Source: Armatimonadetes bacterium UBA5419
GTDB taxonomy: Bacteria; Armatimonadota; UBA10988
Length of the DNA: 10,282 nt
Reading direction: 5' to 3'
Assembly (NCBI GenBank): GCA_002409445.1
Contig: DHNJ01000039.1
Coordinates: 1-10,282, forward strand
Shown here in pieces: positions 1-6,070 of the stretch. Position numbers and translations under genes: made by a program. The notes below the pieces were generated by a model, which had not been told where the DNA came from, did not search any database, and saw only the letters and a list, made by a program, of their open reading frames with translations. How positions within the stretch are numbered: position 1 is the stretch's first letter; every line of letters starts with the position of its first letter.

Positions 1-916
1 GGAGCACCAGCTGCGGCCGGCCCGGTCCGCCCGCCGGCCCGCCCAGCAGGCGAGCCACGGCGCGGGCCGTCAACTCCTCGACCGGCGGTGCGACGGTGGT
101 CAGCGGCGGGTCGGCCGCCGCGCCGAGCGCCAGGTCGCCCCAGCCAACCACGGACAGGTCCTTGGGCACACGCGCCCCCAGCCGCCGCGCCTGGCGGATC
201 GCCAGCATCGCGGCCAGATCCGAGGTGCAGACCAGCGCCGTGGGCCGCGTCTTGCGCCCGCGCAACAGCTCGCGCAGCGCCTCGCGGACGCTGCCGCTGG
301 TCGGCTCGGGGCTCACGATCGCGTCCGCCGGCTGACCCTTGGCCGTCATCGTCTCGGTGAACGAAGTCTCCAGCGCCGGGTCGGGCGGGCAGGCCAGCAG
401 GGCCACGCGCCGGTGTCCCCGCTCGAAGAGGTGGTCCAACGCCGGGCCCAGTGGTGGCCCGCCGTGGTGCGGCTGCGCGGCGGCTAGCGGCACCCGGCCC
501 GCCGCCAACAGGTCCGCGAGCTCCGCCTGCCGCGTCGCCGACAGATCCCAGGCCAGCACGCCGGCTGGCCGCAGCTCCAGGATGGCCTCGGCCGCCGCCC
601 GTAGTTCGCGCCCGCGGCTGCCACAGATCATCACCTGCACGCCGTGGCCCGTGCCCTCCGCGACCTTCATCGCCGCCGCTAGGCACCGCGCGTTCAGCTC
701 GTCGGCCGGGTCGGCCAGCAGCACGCACAGGACCGGGCTGCGCTCCGCCGGCAGGCTCGCGCGCTGGTAACCCAGGCGCGCCGCGGCGGCCTGCACCCGC
801 TCGACGGTCGCGGTGGCGATGCCCACCGCCGCATACCGCCCAGCGAGCACCACCGACACCGTCGAGCGCGACACGCCCGCCTCGGCGGCGATCTGCGCCT
901 GTGTGACCACGGCCAT
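1..916 (-). CDS. LacI-family transcriptional regulator, partial (C-terminus beyond the left edge)
   Basis: This is a DNA-binding sugar-type repressor; 305 residues are visible. The N-terminal helix-turn-helix reads QIAAEAGVSRSTVSVVLAGR (about residues 8-27), followed by the usual ERVQAAAARLGYQ. The periplasmic-binding-protein-like effector domain follows, with the family signatures GHRRVALL, VPKDLSVVGWGDLAL and PPLTTVAPP near the end, so probably only some 15-25 residues are missing. I chose the ATG at 916 because GAGGG (927-923) lies 6 nt upstream; the in-frame ATG at 922 would abut that sequence. Two oddities: the hinge after LGYQ is shortened and lacks the usual PNxxAR stretch, and the segment before GHRR is about ten residues short and lacks the usual V..DN motif. 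It lies 50 bp behind aspS in the same direction, so it could be read through from aspS or have its own promoter. The ligand is unknown; the family usually controls sugar catabolism genes. Confidence 0.93.
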   Translation of the reverse strand, partial: MAVVTQAQIAAEAGVSRSTVSVVLAGRYAAVGIATATVERVQAAAARLGYQRASLPAERSPVLCVLLADPADELNARCLAAAMKVAEGTGHGVQVMICGSRGRELRAAAEAILELRPAGVLAWDLSATRQAELADLLAAGRVPLAAAQPHHGGPPLGPALDHLFERGHRRVALLACPPDPALETSFTETMTAKGQPADAIVSPEPTSGSVREALRELLRGRKTRPTALVCTSDLAAMLAIRQARRLGARVPKDLSVVGWGDLALGAAADPPLTTVAPPVEELTARAVARLLGGPAGGPGRPQLVL

Positions 917-931
917 GGACATCCCTCAATC

Positions 932-957
932 ACCGGGCTAACTCATGTGAGCCCGGT
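932..957. promoter_or_regulatory. 8-bp perfect inverted repeat between aspS and the LacI-type gene
   Basis: ACCGGGCT (932-939) is repeated in inverted form as AGCCCGGT (950-957) with a 10-nt loop. The loop overlaps a smaller dyad, CTCA-TG-TGAG (942-951). On the minus strand the hairpin ends four bases before the Shine-Dalgarno GAGGG of the regulator gene. No T-run follows, so a standard intrinsic terminator for aspS is unlikely. It could be an autoregulatory operator or an RNA hairpin affecting translation of the regulator; the choice is inference. Confidence 0.45.
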
Positions 958-970
958 CTAACTCCGTTAG
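957..970. promoter_or_regulatory. Palindromic motif TCTAA-N4-GTTAG, copy 1
   Basis: TCTAA (957-961), four bases (CTCC), then GTTAG (966-970). The inner part CTAAC-TCC-GTTAG is a 5-bp inverted repeat. It overlaps the aspS stop codon (TAA on the minus strand, 969-967). The same TCTAA-N4-GTTAG pattern occurs at 2859-2872 upstream of aspS. It is AT-rich against a very GC-rich background. A protein-binding site is possible but unproven. Confidence 0.3.
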
Positions 971-2790
971 CTTAGGCTGGTTCCGGGCAGTGCGCGCGAC
1001 TTGGCCGGCGCGGCGTCGTCATCGTCGTCGACCAGCCGCAGCCCGACCTCGCGCAGCGCGCGCGGGTCGTAGGCCGACGGGCAGCCGAGCATCAGGTCGC
1101 GGCCGGTCGAGGTCTTGGGGAAGGCGATCACCTCGCGGATATCGACCTCCGCCGCCTCCTGGCCGGCGAGGATGCCGCAGATACGGTCGAAGCCGAGGCC
1201 CACGCCACCGTGCGGTGGCGCGCCGTGGCGGAACACTTCGAGCAGGAAACCGAAGCGCTCAGCCGCCTCAGCCCGCGGGATCCCGATGACCTCGAGCACC
1301 CGCAGCTGAACCTCGGGGTCATGGATGCGAATGCTGCCGCTGCCCAGCTCGGCGCCATTGCAGACCAGGTCGTACAACTGCGCGATGACGGACAGCGGGT
1401 CGCTCTCCAGCATCTCCAGGCACTCGGGCCGCGGCATCGAGAACGGGTGGTGCATCGCGTCGTAGCCGCCGGTCTCGGGGTTGGCCTCGAAGAGCGGGAA
1501 GTCGGTGACCCAGAGCATGTCGATGCGGTTGCGGTCGACCAGCTCGAGCTGGTGCGCCAGACGCACGCGCAGGCGGCCCAGCGCCTCGGCGACAACCTTC
1601 GGCCGGTCGGCGACGAACAGCAGGATGTCGCCCTCGCGCGCCCCGAAGCGCTCGAAGATCGCCTGCTGAATCGGCTCGGCGATGAACTTGAGGATCGGGC
1701 TGCGCGGCCCCTCGGCGTCGATCGCGATCCAGGCCAGCCCCTTGGCGCCAAACTCGCCCGCGTAGGCGGTCAGTTCGTCCAGCTCACGGCGGCTCAAGCG
1801 ACCTTGGGCCGGCACGCAGATGCCCTTGACCTGCCCACCACCCGCGACCACCGCGCGGAAGACCTTGAAGTCGGCGTCGGCGACCAGGTCGCTGATCTCG
1901 GTCAGCTCGAGGCCAAAGCGGGTGTCTGGCTTGTCGGAGCCAAACCGCCGCATCGACTCCTCAAAGGTCAGCCGCGGGAACGGCGCCTCGATCGTCAAGC
2001 CGTTGGAGGCGAAGACCGCGACCATCAGGCCTTCGATGGTGTCGAGGACCTCGTCCTGATCGACGAAGCTCATCTCGAGGTCGATCTGCGTGTGCTCGGG
2101 CTGGCGGTCGGCGCGCAGGTCCTCGTCGCGCAGGCAGCGCGCCAACTGGAAGTAGCGGTCGCAGCCAGCGGCCATCAGCGTCTGCTTCATCAGTTGCGGA
2201 GACTGCGGCAGAACGTACGAGGTGCCCGGCTGCAGGCGGCAGGGCACGAGGAAGTCCCGCGCGCCCTCCGGCGTCGCGCGCAGCAACAGTGGCGTCTCAA
2301 TCTCGAGGAAGCCGTGGTCGGAGAGGTGCTCGCGCGCCGCACGGGCCGCGTCGTGGCGGATCCGCAGGTTGCGCTGCATCTCCGGCCGGCGCAGGTCGAT
2401 GAACCGATAGCGCAGCCGCTGCTCCAGGCCGACCTCGGTATCGTCCAGCTCGAACGGCGGGTGCTCGGCGCGGCACAGTAGCGTGATCTCCTGGGCAATG
2501 ATCTCGACTTGGCCGGTCTCCAGCCGTGGGTTCTCCAGGCCCTCGCCGCGCGCCGCAACGGTCCCCACGACCTCAAGCACGTACTCCGCGCGGCTCTCGT
2601 CGGCGACGGCATGCACCGCCGGGCCCCCGCGCTCGGGGTCGGCGACGATCTGCAGCAGCCCGGTCCGGTCGCGCAGGTCCAGGAAGATGACCCCGCCGTG
2701 GTCTCGCCGGCTGTTCACCCAGCCTTTGACGCAGACCGTCTGCCCGACCTCATGAAGCCGGGGCTGACCGCAATAGTGTGTACGCCGCAT
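967..2790 (-). CDS. aspS: Aspartyl-tRNA synthetase, bacterial type, probably non-discriminating
   Basis: Class II synthetase that charges tRNA with aspartate in the cytoplasm; 607 residues, the usual bacterial length. In order: an OB-fold anticodon-binding domain (about 1-110), class II motif 1 (about 143-170), the flipping loop with ATPEGARDFLVP (172-183), motif 2 with RCLRDEDLRADRQPEHTQID (218-237), the bacterial GAD insertion domain (about 285-420), and motif 3 with GVGLGFDRICGIL (529-541). The ATG at 2790 matches the family start (MRRTHYCGQ). His31 in RRDHGGV and Gly84 in GEGLENP match the residue types of the Pseudomonas aeruginosa enzyme, which also forms Asp-tRNA(Asn); discriminating enzymes such as E. 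coli's have Leu at the first position. This points to a non-discriminating enzyme working with GatCAB. The C-terminus ends in an acidic tail (DDDDD, about 588-592). Divergently transcribed from the gene at 2945. Confidence 0.97.
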   Translation of the reverse strand: MRRTHYCGQPRLHEVGQTVCVKGWVNSRRDHGGVIFLDLRDRTGLLQIVADPERGGPAVHAVADESRAEYVLEVVGTVAARGEGLENPRLETGQVEIIAQEITLLCRAEHPPFELDDTEVGLEQRLRYRFIDLRRPEMQRNLRIRHDAARAAREHLSDHGFLEIETPLLLRATPEGARDFLVPCRLQPGTSYVLPQSPQLMKQTLMAAGCDRYFQLARCLRDEDLRADRQPEHTQIDLEMSFVDQDEVLDTIEGLMVAVFASNGLTIEAPFPRLTFEESMRRFGSDKPDTRFGLELTEISDLVADADFKVFRAVVAGGGQVKGICVPAQGRLSRRELDELTAYAGEFGAKGLAWIAIDAEGPRSPILKFIAEPIQQAIFERFGAREGDILLFVADRPKVVAEALGRLRVRLAHQLELVDRNRIDMLWVTDFPLFEANPETGGYDAMHHPFSMPRPECLEMLESDPLSVIAQLYDLVCNGAELGSGSIRIHDPEVQLRVLEVIGIPRAEAAERFGFLLEVFRHGAPPHGGVGLGFDRICGILAGQEAAEVDIREVIAFPKTSTGRDLMLGCPSAYDPRALREVGLRLVDDDDDAAPAKSRALPGTSLS

Positions 2791-2813
2791 GTGCTCGATA
2801 CCTCGCGAATGAC

Positions 2814-2842
2814 GTTATATCGCGGTTTGGGCGTGGCGTCTA
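2814..2842 (-). promoter_or_regulatory. Predicted sigma70-type promoter of aspS
   Basis: Read on the minus strand, TAGACG (2842-2837, 4 of 6 to TTGACA) is followed after 17 bp by TATAAC (2819-2814, 5 of 6 to TATAAT). Transcription would begin near 2807-2810, giving a leader of about 17-20 nt that holds GAGG about 10 nt before the aspS ATG. Prediction from consensus only. Confidence 0.5.
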
Positions 2843-2858
2843 GGGGCTCCGACCCCGA

Positions 2859-2872
2859 TCTAAGCCTGTTAG
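2859..2872. promoter_or_regulatory. Palindromic motif TCTAA-N4-GTTAG, copy 2
   Basis: TCTAA (2859-2863), GCCT, GTTAG (2868-2872). It lies about 17 bp upstream of the predicted -35 of aspS and about 45 bp upstream of the TATAAT of the divergent gene, so it could affect either promoter. It has the same ten fixed bases and 4-bp spacing as the copy at 957-970. An outer GTCTA (2839-2843) and TAGAC (2870-2874) also form an inverted pair around GGGG-CTCCGA-CCCC. Confidence 0.3.
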
Positions 2873-2917
2873 ACCGCACAAACCGGCCTCGTGCCACCCG
2901 CCACCCCTCGGAGTCGC

Positions 2918-2923
2918 TATAAT
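2918..2923 (+). promoter_or_regulatory. Perfect -10 box TATAAT for the TPR / FGE-fold gene pair
   Basis: An exact TATAAT in a very GC-rich setting, 21 bp before the ATG at 2945. No good -35 lies 16-18 bp upstream, so it may depend on an activator. Transcription would begin near 2930, giving a 15-nt leader that opens with the purine-rich GAGGCGGA serving as ribosome binding site. Confidence 0.5.
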
Positions 2924-2944
2924 GGGGGCGAGGCGGAACGTAGC

Positions 2945-3640
2945 ATGAGCTGGTTGGACCGGATACGCAGGGCCGCGGCCAAGGCCGCCGGGCAGGCGGC
3001 GGAGGGGGCCGAGCGGCTGGCCAAGCAGGTCGCCGCGAGCAACACCGGATTCATCGCCGAGGGCGCCCAAGAGCTGCTCGCCGAGCGCGAGTACCACCGC
3101 GCGCGCGAACTCGCCACCGACAGCCTAGACCGCGACAAGGCCGCGCAGGTCATCGAGATCCTCACTCCGTACGCCGACGTGGACTGCGCGCACAACGTCC
3201 TGATCGCCAAGCTTCTGGCCGACGCACACAACGCCCTGGACCAGGACGAGCAGGCGTTCGCGGCCTACAACCAGGCGCTCCGGCTGCTGCGCGACCCGCG
3301 CCAGGCGATGGATTCCGAGCGACAGATCCTCGATGACCAGGAGCTGCTGAGCCACGAGTTCGAGGCCGACCTGCTGCTCAAGGTCGCCGCGCTGTCGCTG
3401 GCCCTGGGCGACCCGGCCAACTGCTACCAAACCGCCGCCGAGGCCCAGCGCCTCGACCGCAACGCCCACCTGGCCTACTACCTCCAGGCCGCCGGCCTGC
3501 TGGGCCGTGGGCGGCCGGCCGACCTGGTTATGGACCTGTTCGTCAAGGCGTTGGGCGAGGTGCCCGCCGACACCGTCCGCGGCTGGGTCCGCGACCTGAT
3601 GCCGGACCAGGCGGAACAGTTTGAACGGCTAGCCCTATGA
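2945..3640 (+). CDS. TPR-like helical repeat protein of unknown function
   Basis: A 231-residue protein with no signal peptide, so probably cytoplasmic. The ATG at 2945 is chosen because it follows the purine-rich GAGGCGGA and a TATAAT box; the longer GTG start at 2891 lies upstream of that promoter. The N-terminus (MSWLDRIRRAAAKAAGQ) is a basic Ala-rich amphipathic helix. At least three helix-turn-helix pairs resemble tetratricopeptide repeats: about residues 86-117 (ending AFAAYNQALRLL), 143-172 and 175-203. Such repeats usually bind other proteins. The stop codon overlaps the start of the next gene (ATGA), so the two proteins are likely made together and may form a complex. I recognise no specific family. 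Confidence 0.88.
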   Translation: MSWLDRIRRAAAKAAGQAAEGAERLAKQVAASNTGFIAEGAQELLAEREYHRARELATDSLDRDKAAQVIEILTPYADVDCAHNVLIAKLLADAHNALDQDEQAFAAYNQALRLLRDPRQAMDSERQILDDQELLSHEFEADLLLKVAALSLALGDPANCYQTAAEAQRLDRNAHLAYYLQAAGLLGRGRPADLVMDLFVKALGEVPADTVRGWVRDLMPDQAEQFERLAL

Positions 3641-5157
3641 GATGGTGGCGCCGGCTGCGGGTGCAGCTCCGGCGCTGGTGGCGCGGCCGCTGGCGCCGGG
3701 CCGAGGAGCGCCGTATCCTGCGTCGCATCTCCGCACCCGCCGTGGCCCAACGGCTCGCCGACGGCCCCCCGGCCGAACGCGATGCCCTGAGCACTGCCCT
3801 GCTGCGCCTGCGCGAGACGGTCGCCAACGGGCGCCTCGCCGACCTGACCCTCGCCTGGTACGCGGTTGACGAGGCCAAGGCCGCCGCCGTGCGCTACAGC
3901 CTCGCGGTCCCCGCCGCCCACCCCGCCGTGCTCGACGAAGAGCTGGCCCTAGCCCAACGGCTCTGGCGCAAGGAAACCAAGACCGAACCGGACCTGGCCA
4001 CGTTGCTCGCCGCTGAGCCGGCGACCCTGCCCCAGGTCCACTACCGGCTGCTGGTCGCCCTGCTACCCACCGCGCTGGCCGCGGGCGGCGACCTGGCGCG
4101 CACCGCGCTCGAAGCTGCCTACGAACACCTCCGCGCCGGCACCGGCGTGCCCTCGCCCTATGGCCGCTGGCTGCTGGCCGAAGCGGTCTGTCGCGCCGGC
4201 CGCGACACCGAGGAGCTGGCCCGCCAACGCGAGCGGTTCCGCCTGGTGACCACCGATCAGCGCGCCGAAGACGGCTCGTTGCTCGCGTTCGTCGCCGGCG
4301 GCGAGTTCGACCTGCCGCAGCCCGTCTCGCTCAGCCTGCTGCTCGACCTGCCCGGCCTGCCGACCCGCACCGAGGGCCTCAAACGCGACGCTCCGCGTGA
4401 GATCGCCCAACTATTCCTCGGCCTCACCCCGCGCAGCCGCGAGCAGTTCATGCGCGCCTTCCGCCGCCGCGAGGACGCCTACCGCAGCGGCCGCCCCTGG
4501 ACCCGCCCACCGCACCTGCCCTCGGAGGGCACGGTCTTCCTCTGCGGCCGGGTCCACGTCACCTCCTTCTTCATCGACCGCGAGCCGATCACCGTCGGCC
4601 AGTACGCTCGTTTTGTCGACGCCCACGAGCTGTGGCGGCCGTCCCGCGCCTCGCGCTTCGCGGTCGATCGCGATACCTACCTGCACGGTTGGCGCCACGA
4701 CGCCCCGCCGCCGGGCACCGCGCAGCTGCCAGTGACCAACATCAGCTACCAGGCCGCGCGCGCCTACCTGGCCGCCGCGGGCCGGCGGCTGCCGACCGAG
4801 GCGCAGTGGCTGCTGGCGCTCGTCGGGCCCGATCTGCCCGAAACCCGCCAGATGCCGCCGGGCAGCCGGCCCTCGTTCGACCCGGCCGACCGCGCCGTCT
4901 ACGCCGCGCGCGCCGGCGAGCGAGGTCTGGGCCTGCACCTGCCCGAGCGGCTCGACGACTACGACGGCTGCTGCGCGAACCTGCCGTACGACCCAGACCA
5001 CGTGGTCCACGACCCGCGTGGGCCCGATCGCGGCACGGCGCACATCTGGCGCACGCCGACCGCGCGCGGCCCCGTCCCCGACCGCGCGGGCGACGCCAAC
5101 CTGACCTTCCGCGGCGTGCTCAGCGCGGTTAGCGTCTGGACCGAACGCGTCTCGTAG
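3637..5157 (+). CDS. Protein with C-terminal degenerate FGE/sulfatase-modifying-factor fold
   Basis: A 506-residue protein of unknown function. The first 30 residues are very rich in Arg and Trp (MRWWRRLRVQLRRWWRGRWRR), a cationic amphipathic segment that could touch membrane, nucleic acid or the acidic face of a partner. Residues about 35-290 are mostly helical with no recognised motif. From about 296 the sequence follows the formylglycine-generating-enzyme fold: FFIDREPITVGQYARFVDA (311-329), PVTNISYQAARAYLA, then RRLPTEAQW (383-391), ending near LTFRGV where the family normally has GFR.V. The RGGSW block and paired active-site cysteines of true FGE are absent; the only cysteine pair is in DGCCANL. 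It is therefore probably a binding or structural relative, not a formylglycine synthase. It is translationally coupled to the TPR gene by a 4-bp overlap (ATGA at 3637-3640). Confidence 0.9.
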   Translation: MRWWRRLRVQLRRWWRGRWRRAEERRILRRISAPAVAQRLADGPPAERDALSTALLRLRETVANGRLADLTLAWYAVDEAKAAAVRYSLAVPAAHPAVLDEELALAQRLWRKETKTEPDLATLLAAEPATLPQVHYRLLVALLPTALAAGGDLARTALEAAYEHLRAGTGVPSPYGRWLLAEAVCRAGRDTEELARQRERFRLVTTDQRAEDGSLLAFVAGGEFDLPQPVSLSLLLDLPGLPTRTEGLKRDAPREIAQLFLGLTPRSREQFMRAFRRREDAYRSGRPWTRPPHLPSEGTVFLCGRVHVTSFFIDREPITVGQYARFVDAHELWRPSRASRFAVDRDTYLHGWRHDAPPPGTAQLPVTNISYQAARAYLAAAGRRLPTEAQWLLALVGPDLPETRQMPPGSRPSFDPADRAVYAARAGERGLGLHLPERLDDYDGCCANLPYDPDHVVHDPRGPDRGTAHIWRTPTARGPVPDRAGDANLTFRGVLSAVSVWTERVS

Positions 5158-5161
5158 GTCG

Positions 5162-5192
5162 TTGACGCCAGGGGGTGAATACGCGTCATATT
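5162..5192 (+). promoter_or_regulatory. Weak predicted promoter of the plus-strand lipoprotein gene
   Basis: TTGACG (5162-5167, 5 of 6 to TTGACA) begins four bases after the stop codon of the previous gene. The best -10 is CATATT (5187-5192, 4 of 6) at a long 19-bp spacing. A strong Shine-Dalgarno sequence GGAGGG (5203-5208) follows, 6 nt before the ATG at 5215. The spacing makes the promoter uncertain; readthrough from the upstream pair is an alternative. Confidence 0.3.
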
Positions 5193-5214
5193 CTGCAAAG
5201 GCGGAGGGTGTGAG

Positions 5215-6018
5215 ATGAGGCAGCGGCGATGGCTCTTTGCTCTGCTGGGCGGGGCGCTGGTCCTCGGCCTAGCCGGCTGTGGCGCGGCCATCCGGTGGGA
5301 CAGCGGTAACCCCGGTGCCGCCAATGCGGGCTACGCCCGGCCGATCAGCGGCCGCTACACCGGCCGCCTGCGCGGTGATCAAGCCGAAGGCACGATCAGT
5401 CTGCGCATGGTCACCTCGACCACCGCGACCGCCAGCGTCCTGCTCGACGGCGAGCGCTATACCCTGCGCGGCACGATGCTCTCCAGCAGCCGCCTGCGCC
5501 TGACCGGCGCCGGGCTGCTGATCGACGGCGCCTTCCGCGGTGCTTATCACCCCCAGGACAGCAGCTACTACGAGCCTCGCGGCGTCGAGTTCCGCGGCAC
5601 CTGGGAATCGACCAACGCAGGCCAGGGCGAGGGCACCGTCTTCGCCTGGCACGACGCCTGGCCGCCACAGCTCAGCTACTACGACAGCTGGTACAACGAC
5701 TACTACTGGTGGGGCGGGACCGGCACGAACACCGGCGGCGGGACCACGCTGCCGCCGACATCCGACACGGGCGGTTCGACTGGTGGCTCCACCGGCGGCA
5801 CCACCGCACCGCCGAGCGGCGGGGGCGGGGGCGGGGCCGGGGGCTCGGGCTTGACCAGCTCGCAGCCCGCCAGCAGGACGCAGATCACCAGCGCCATCCA
5901 GCGCCGCTTGCTGCCAATCGCCATCAGACCGTCCTCCCGCACACGCCGTTCGAGTATAGCATTGCCCGCCCACCGCCGCCATGGCGGGGGTGGGGCGGCA
6001 TGGGGGAGCCGTGGTTGA
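5215..6018 (+). CDS. Lipoprotein with beta-rich domain and Gly/Thr-rich tail; C-terminal part doubtful
   Basis: A 267-residue lipoprotein of unknown function, exported and lipid-anchored. MRQRRW is a basic n-region, followed by a hydrophobic core and the lipobox LAGC with Cys22 as acylation site. Start choice is firm (GGAGGG 6 nt upstream). Residues about 45-145 (GRYTGRLRGDQAEGTISLRM to GVEFRGTWES) alternate strand-like segments and look like a small beta-barrel or sandwich. A Tyr/Trp-rich stretch (SYYDSWYNDYYWWGG) follows, then low-complexity Gly/Thr/Ser with TGGSTGGSTGG. From about residue 163 the frame runs opposite a convincing minus-strand lipoprotein gene (5703-5924), and the last 30 residues are antisense to that gene's promoter and ribosome site, with less preferred codons (ATA, AGA, ACA, AGT). 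The tail may be real, or the open frame may simply run on without selection. Confidence 0.78.
   Translation: MRQRRWLFALLGGALVLGLAGCGAAIRWDSGNPGAANAGYARPISGRYTGRLRGDQAEGTISLRMVTSTTATASVLLDGERYTLRGTMLSSSRLRLTGAGLLIDGAFRGAYHPQDSSYYEPRGVEFRGTWESTNAGQGEGTVFAWHDAWPPQLSYYDSWYNDYYWWGGTGTNTGGGTTLPPTSDTGGSTGGSTGGTTAPPSGGGGGGAGGSGLTSSQPASRTQITSAIQRRLLPIAIRPSSRTRRSSIALPAHRRHGGGGAAWGSRG
5703..5924 (-). CDS. Small proline-rich lipoprotein nested antisense in the preceding gene
   Basis: A 73-residue preprotein on the minus strand, lying wholly opposite the 3' part of the lipoprotein at 5215-6018. It starts MAIGSKRRWMALVICVLLAGC: basic n-region, hydrophobic core and a textbook lipobox LAGC with Cys21. The mature part is about 53 residues and nearly all Pro, Val, Gly and Glu, with six prolines in a row and the repeat PPVEPPVEPPV, suggesting an extended envelope linker. 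The ATG at 5924 has GGAGG (5937-5933) 8 nt upstream, and an extended -10 (5953-5961) lies before that. The stop is TAG at 5705-5703. The family and function are unknown. Its wobble positions coincide with those of the plus-strand frame, so GC bias at the third position cannot choose between the two genes. Four independent start signals favour it being real. Confidence 0.68.
   Translation of the reverse strand: MAIGSKRRWMALVICVLLAGCELVKPEPPAPPPPPPLGGAVVPPVEPPVEPPVSDVGGSVVPPPVFVPVPPHQ
5953..5961 (-). promoter_or_regulatory. Extended -10 promoter of the small proline-rich lipoprotein
   Basis: On the minus strand the sequence TGCTATACT (5961-5953) fits the extended -10 consensus TGnTATAAT with one mismatch. 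Transcription would begin near 5946, giving a leader of about 22 nt that includes GGGAGG. The -35 position (5981-5976) is a poor match and falls in the palindrome at 5969-5994. Confidence 0.55.
5969..5994. repeat. 26-bp near-perfect palindrome over the -35 region of the minus-strand lipoprotein promoter
   Basis: The core CCGCCATGGCGG (5976-5987) is a perfect 12-bp palindrome. It is flanked by a G/G mismatch and then CCCACC (5969-5974) pairing with GGTGGG (5989-5994). It could be an operator for the extended -10 promoter beside it, a transcript-end hairpin for the plus-strand gene, or one of the palindromic repeats that fill the next 350 bp. Confidence 0.5.
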
Positions 6019-6070
6019 CGTCGCCGGGACCGGCCCGGCCAGGACCGCGGACCCTGTCGTGCCGCGGCCC

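Noticed and set aside
88..906. Several plus-strand open frames opposite the LacI-type gene
   Set aside because: Low-complexity Arg/Ala/Pro-rich translations typical of GC-rich antisense shadows; the minus strand encodes a clear LacI-family protein.
1210..2481. Long plus-strand open frame (423 codons) opposite aspS
   Set aside because: Antisense shadow of a fully conserved, intact aspS in a GC-rich genome where stop codons are rare; its translation shows no recognisable domain.
2891..2944. Longer GTG start for the TPR-like protein
   Set aside because: It lies upstream of the TATAAT at 2918-2923, and the added residues are not like the rest of the protein.
4411..5043. Minus-strand open frame (210 codons) opposite the FGE-fold gene
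   Set aside because: Its sense partner has clear FGE-fold motifs in this stretch; the antisense translation is Val/Gly/Ala-rich without motifs or start signals.
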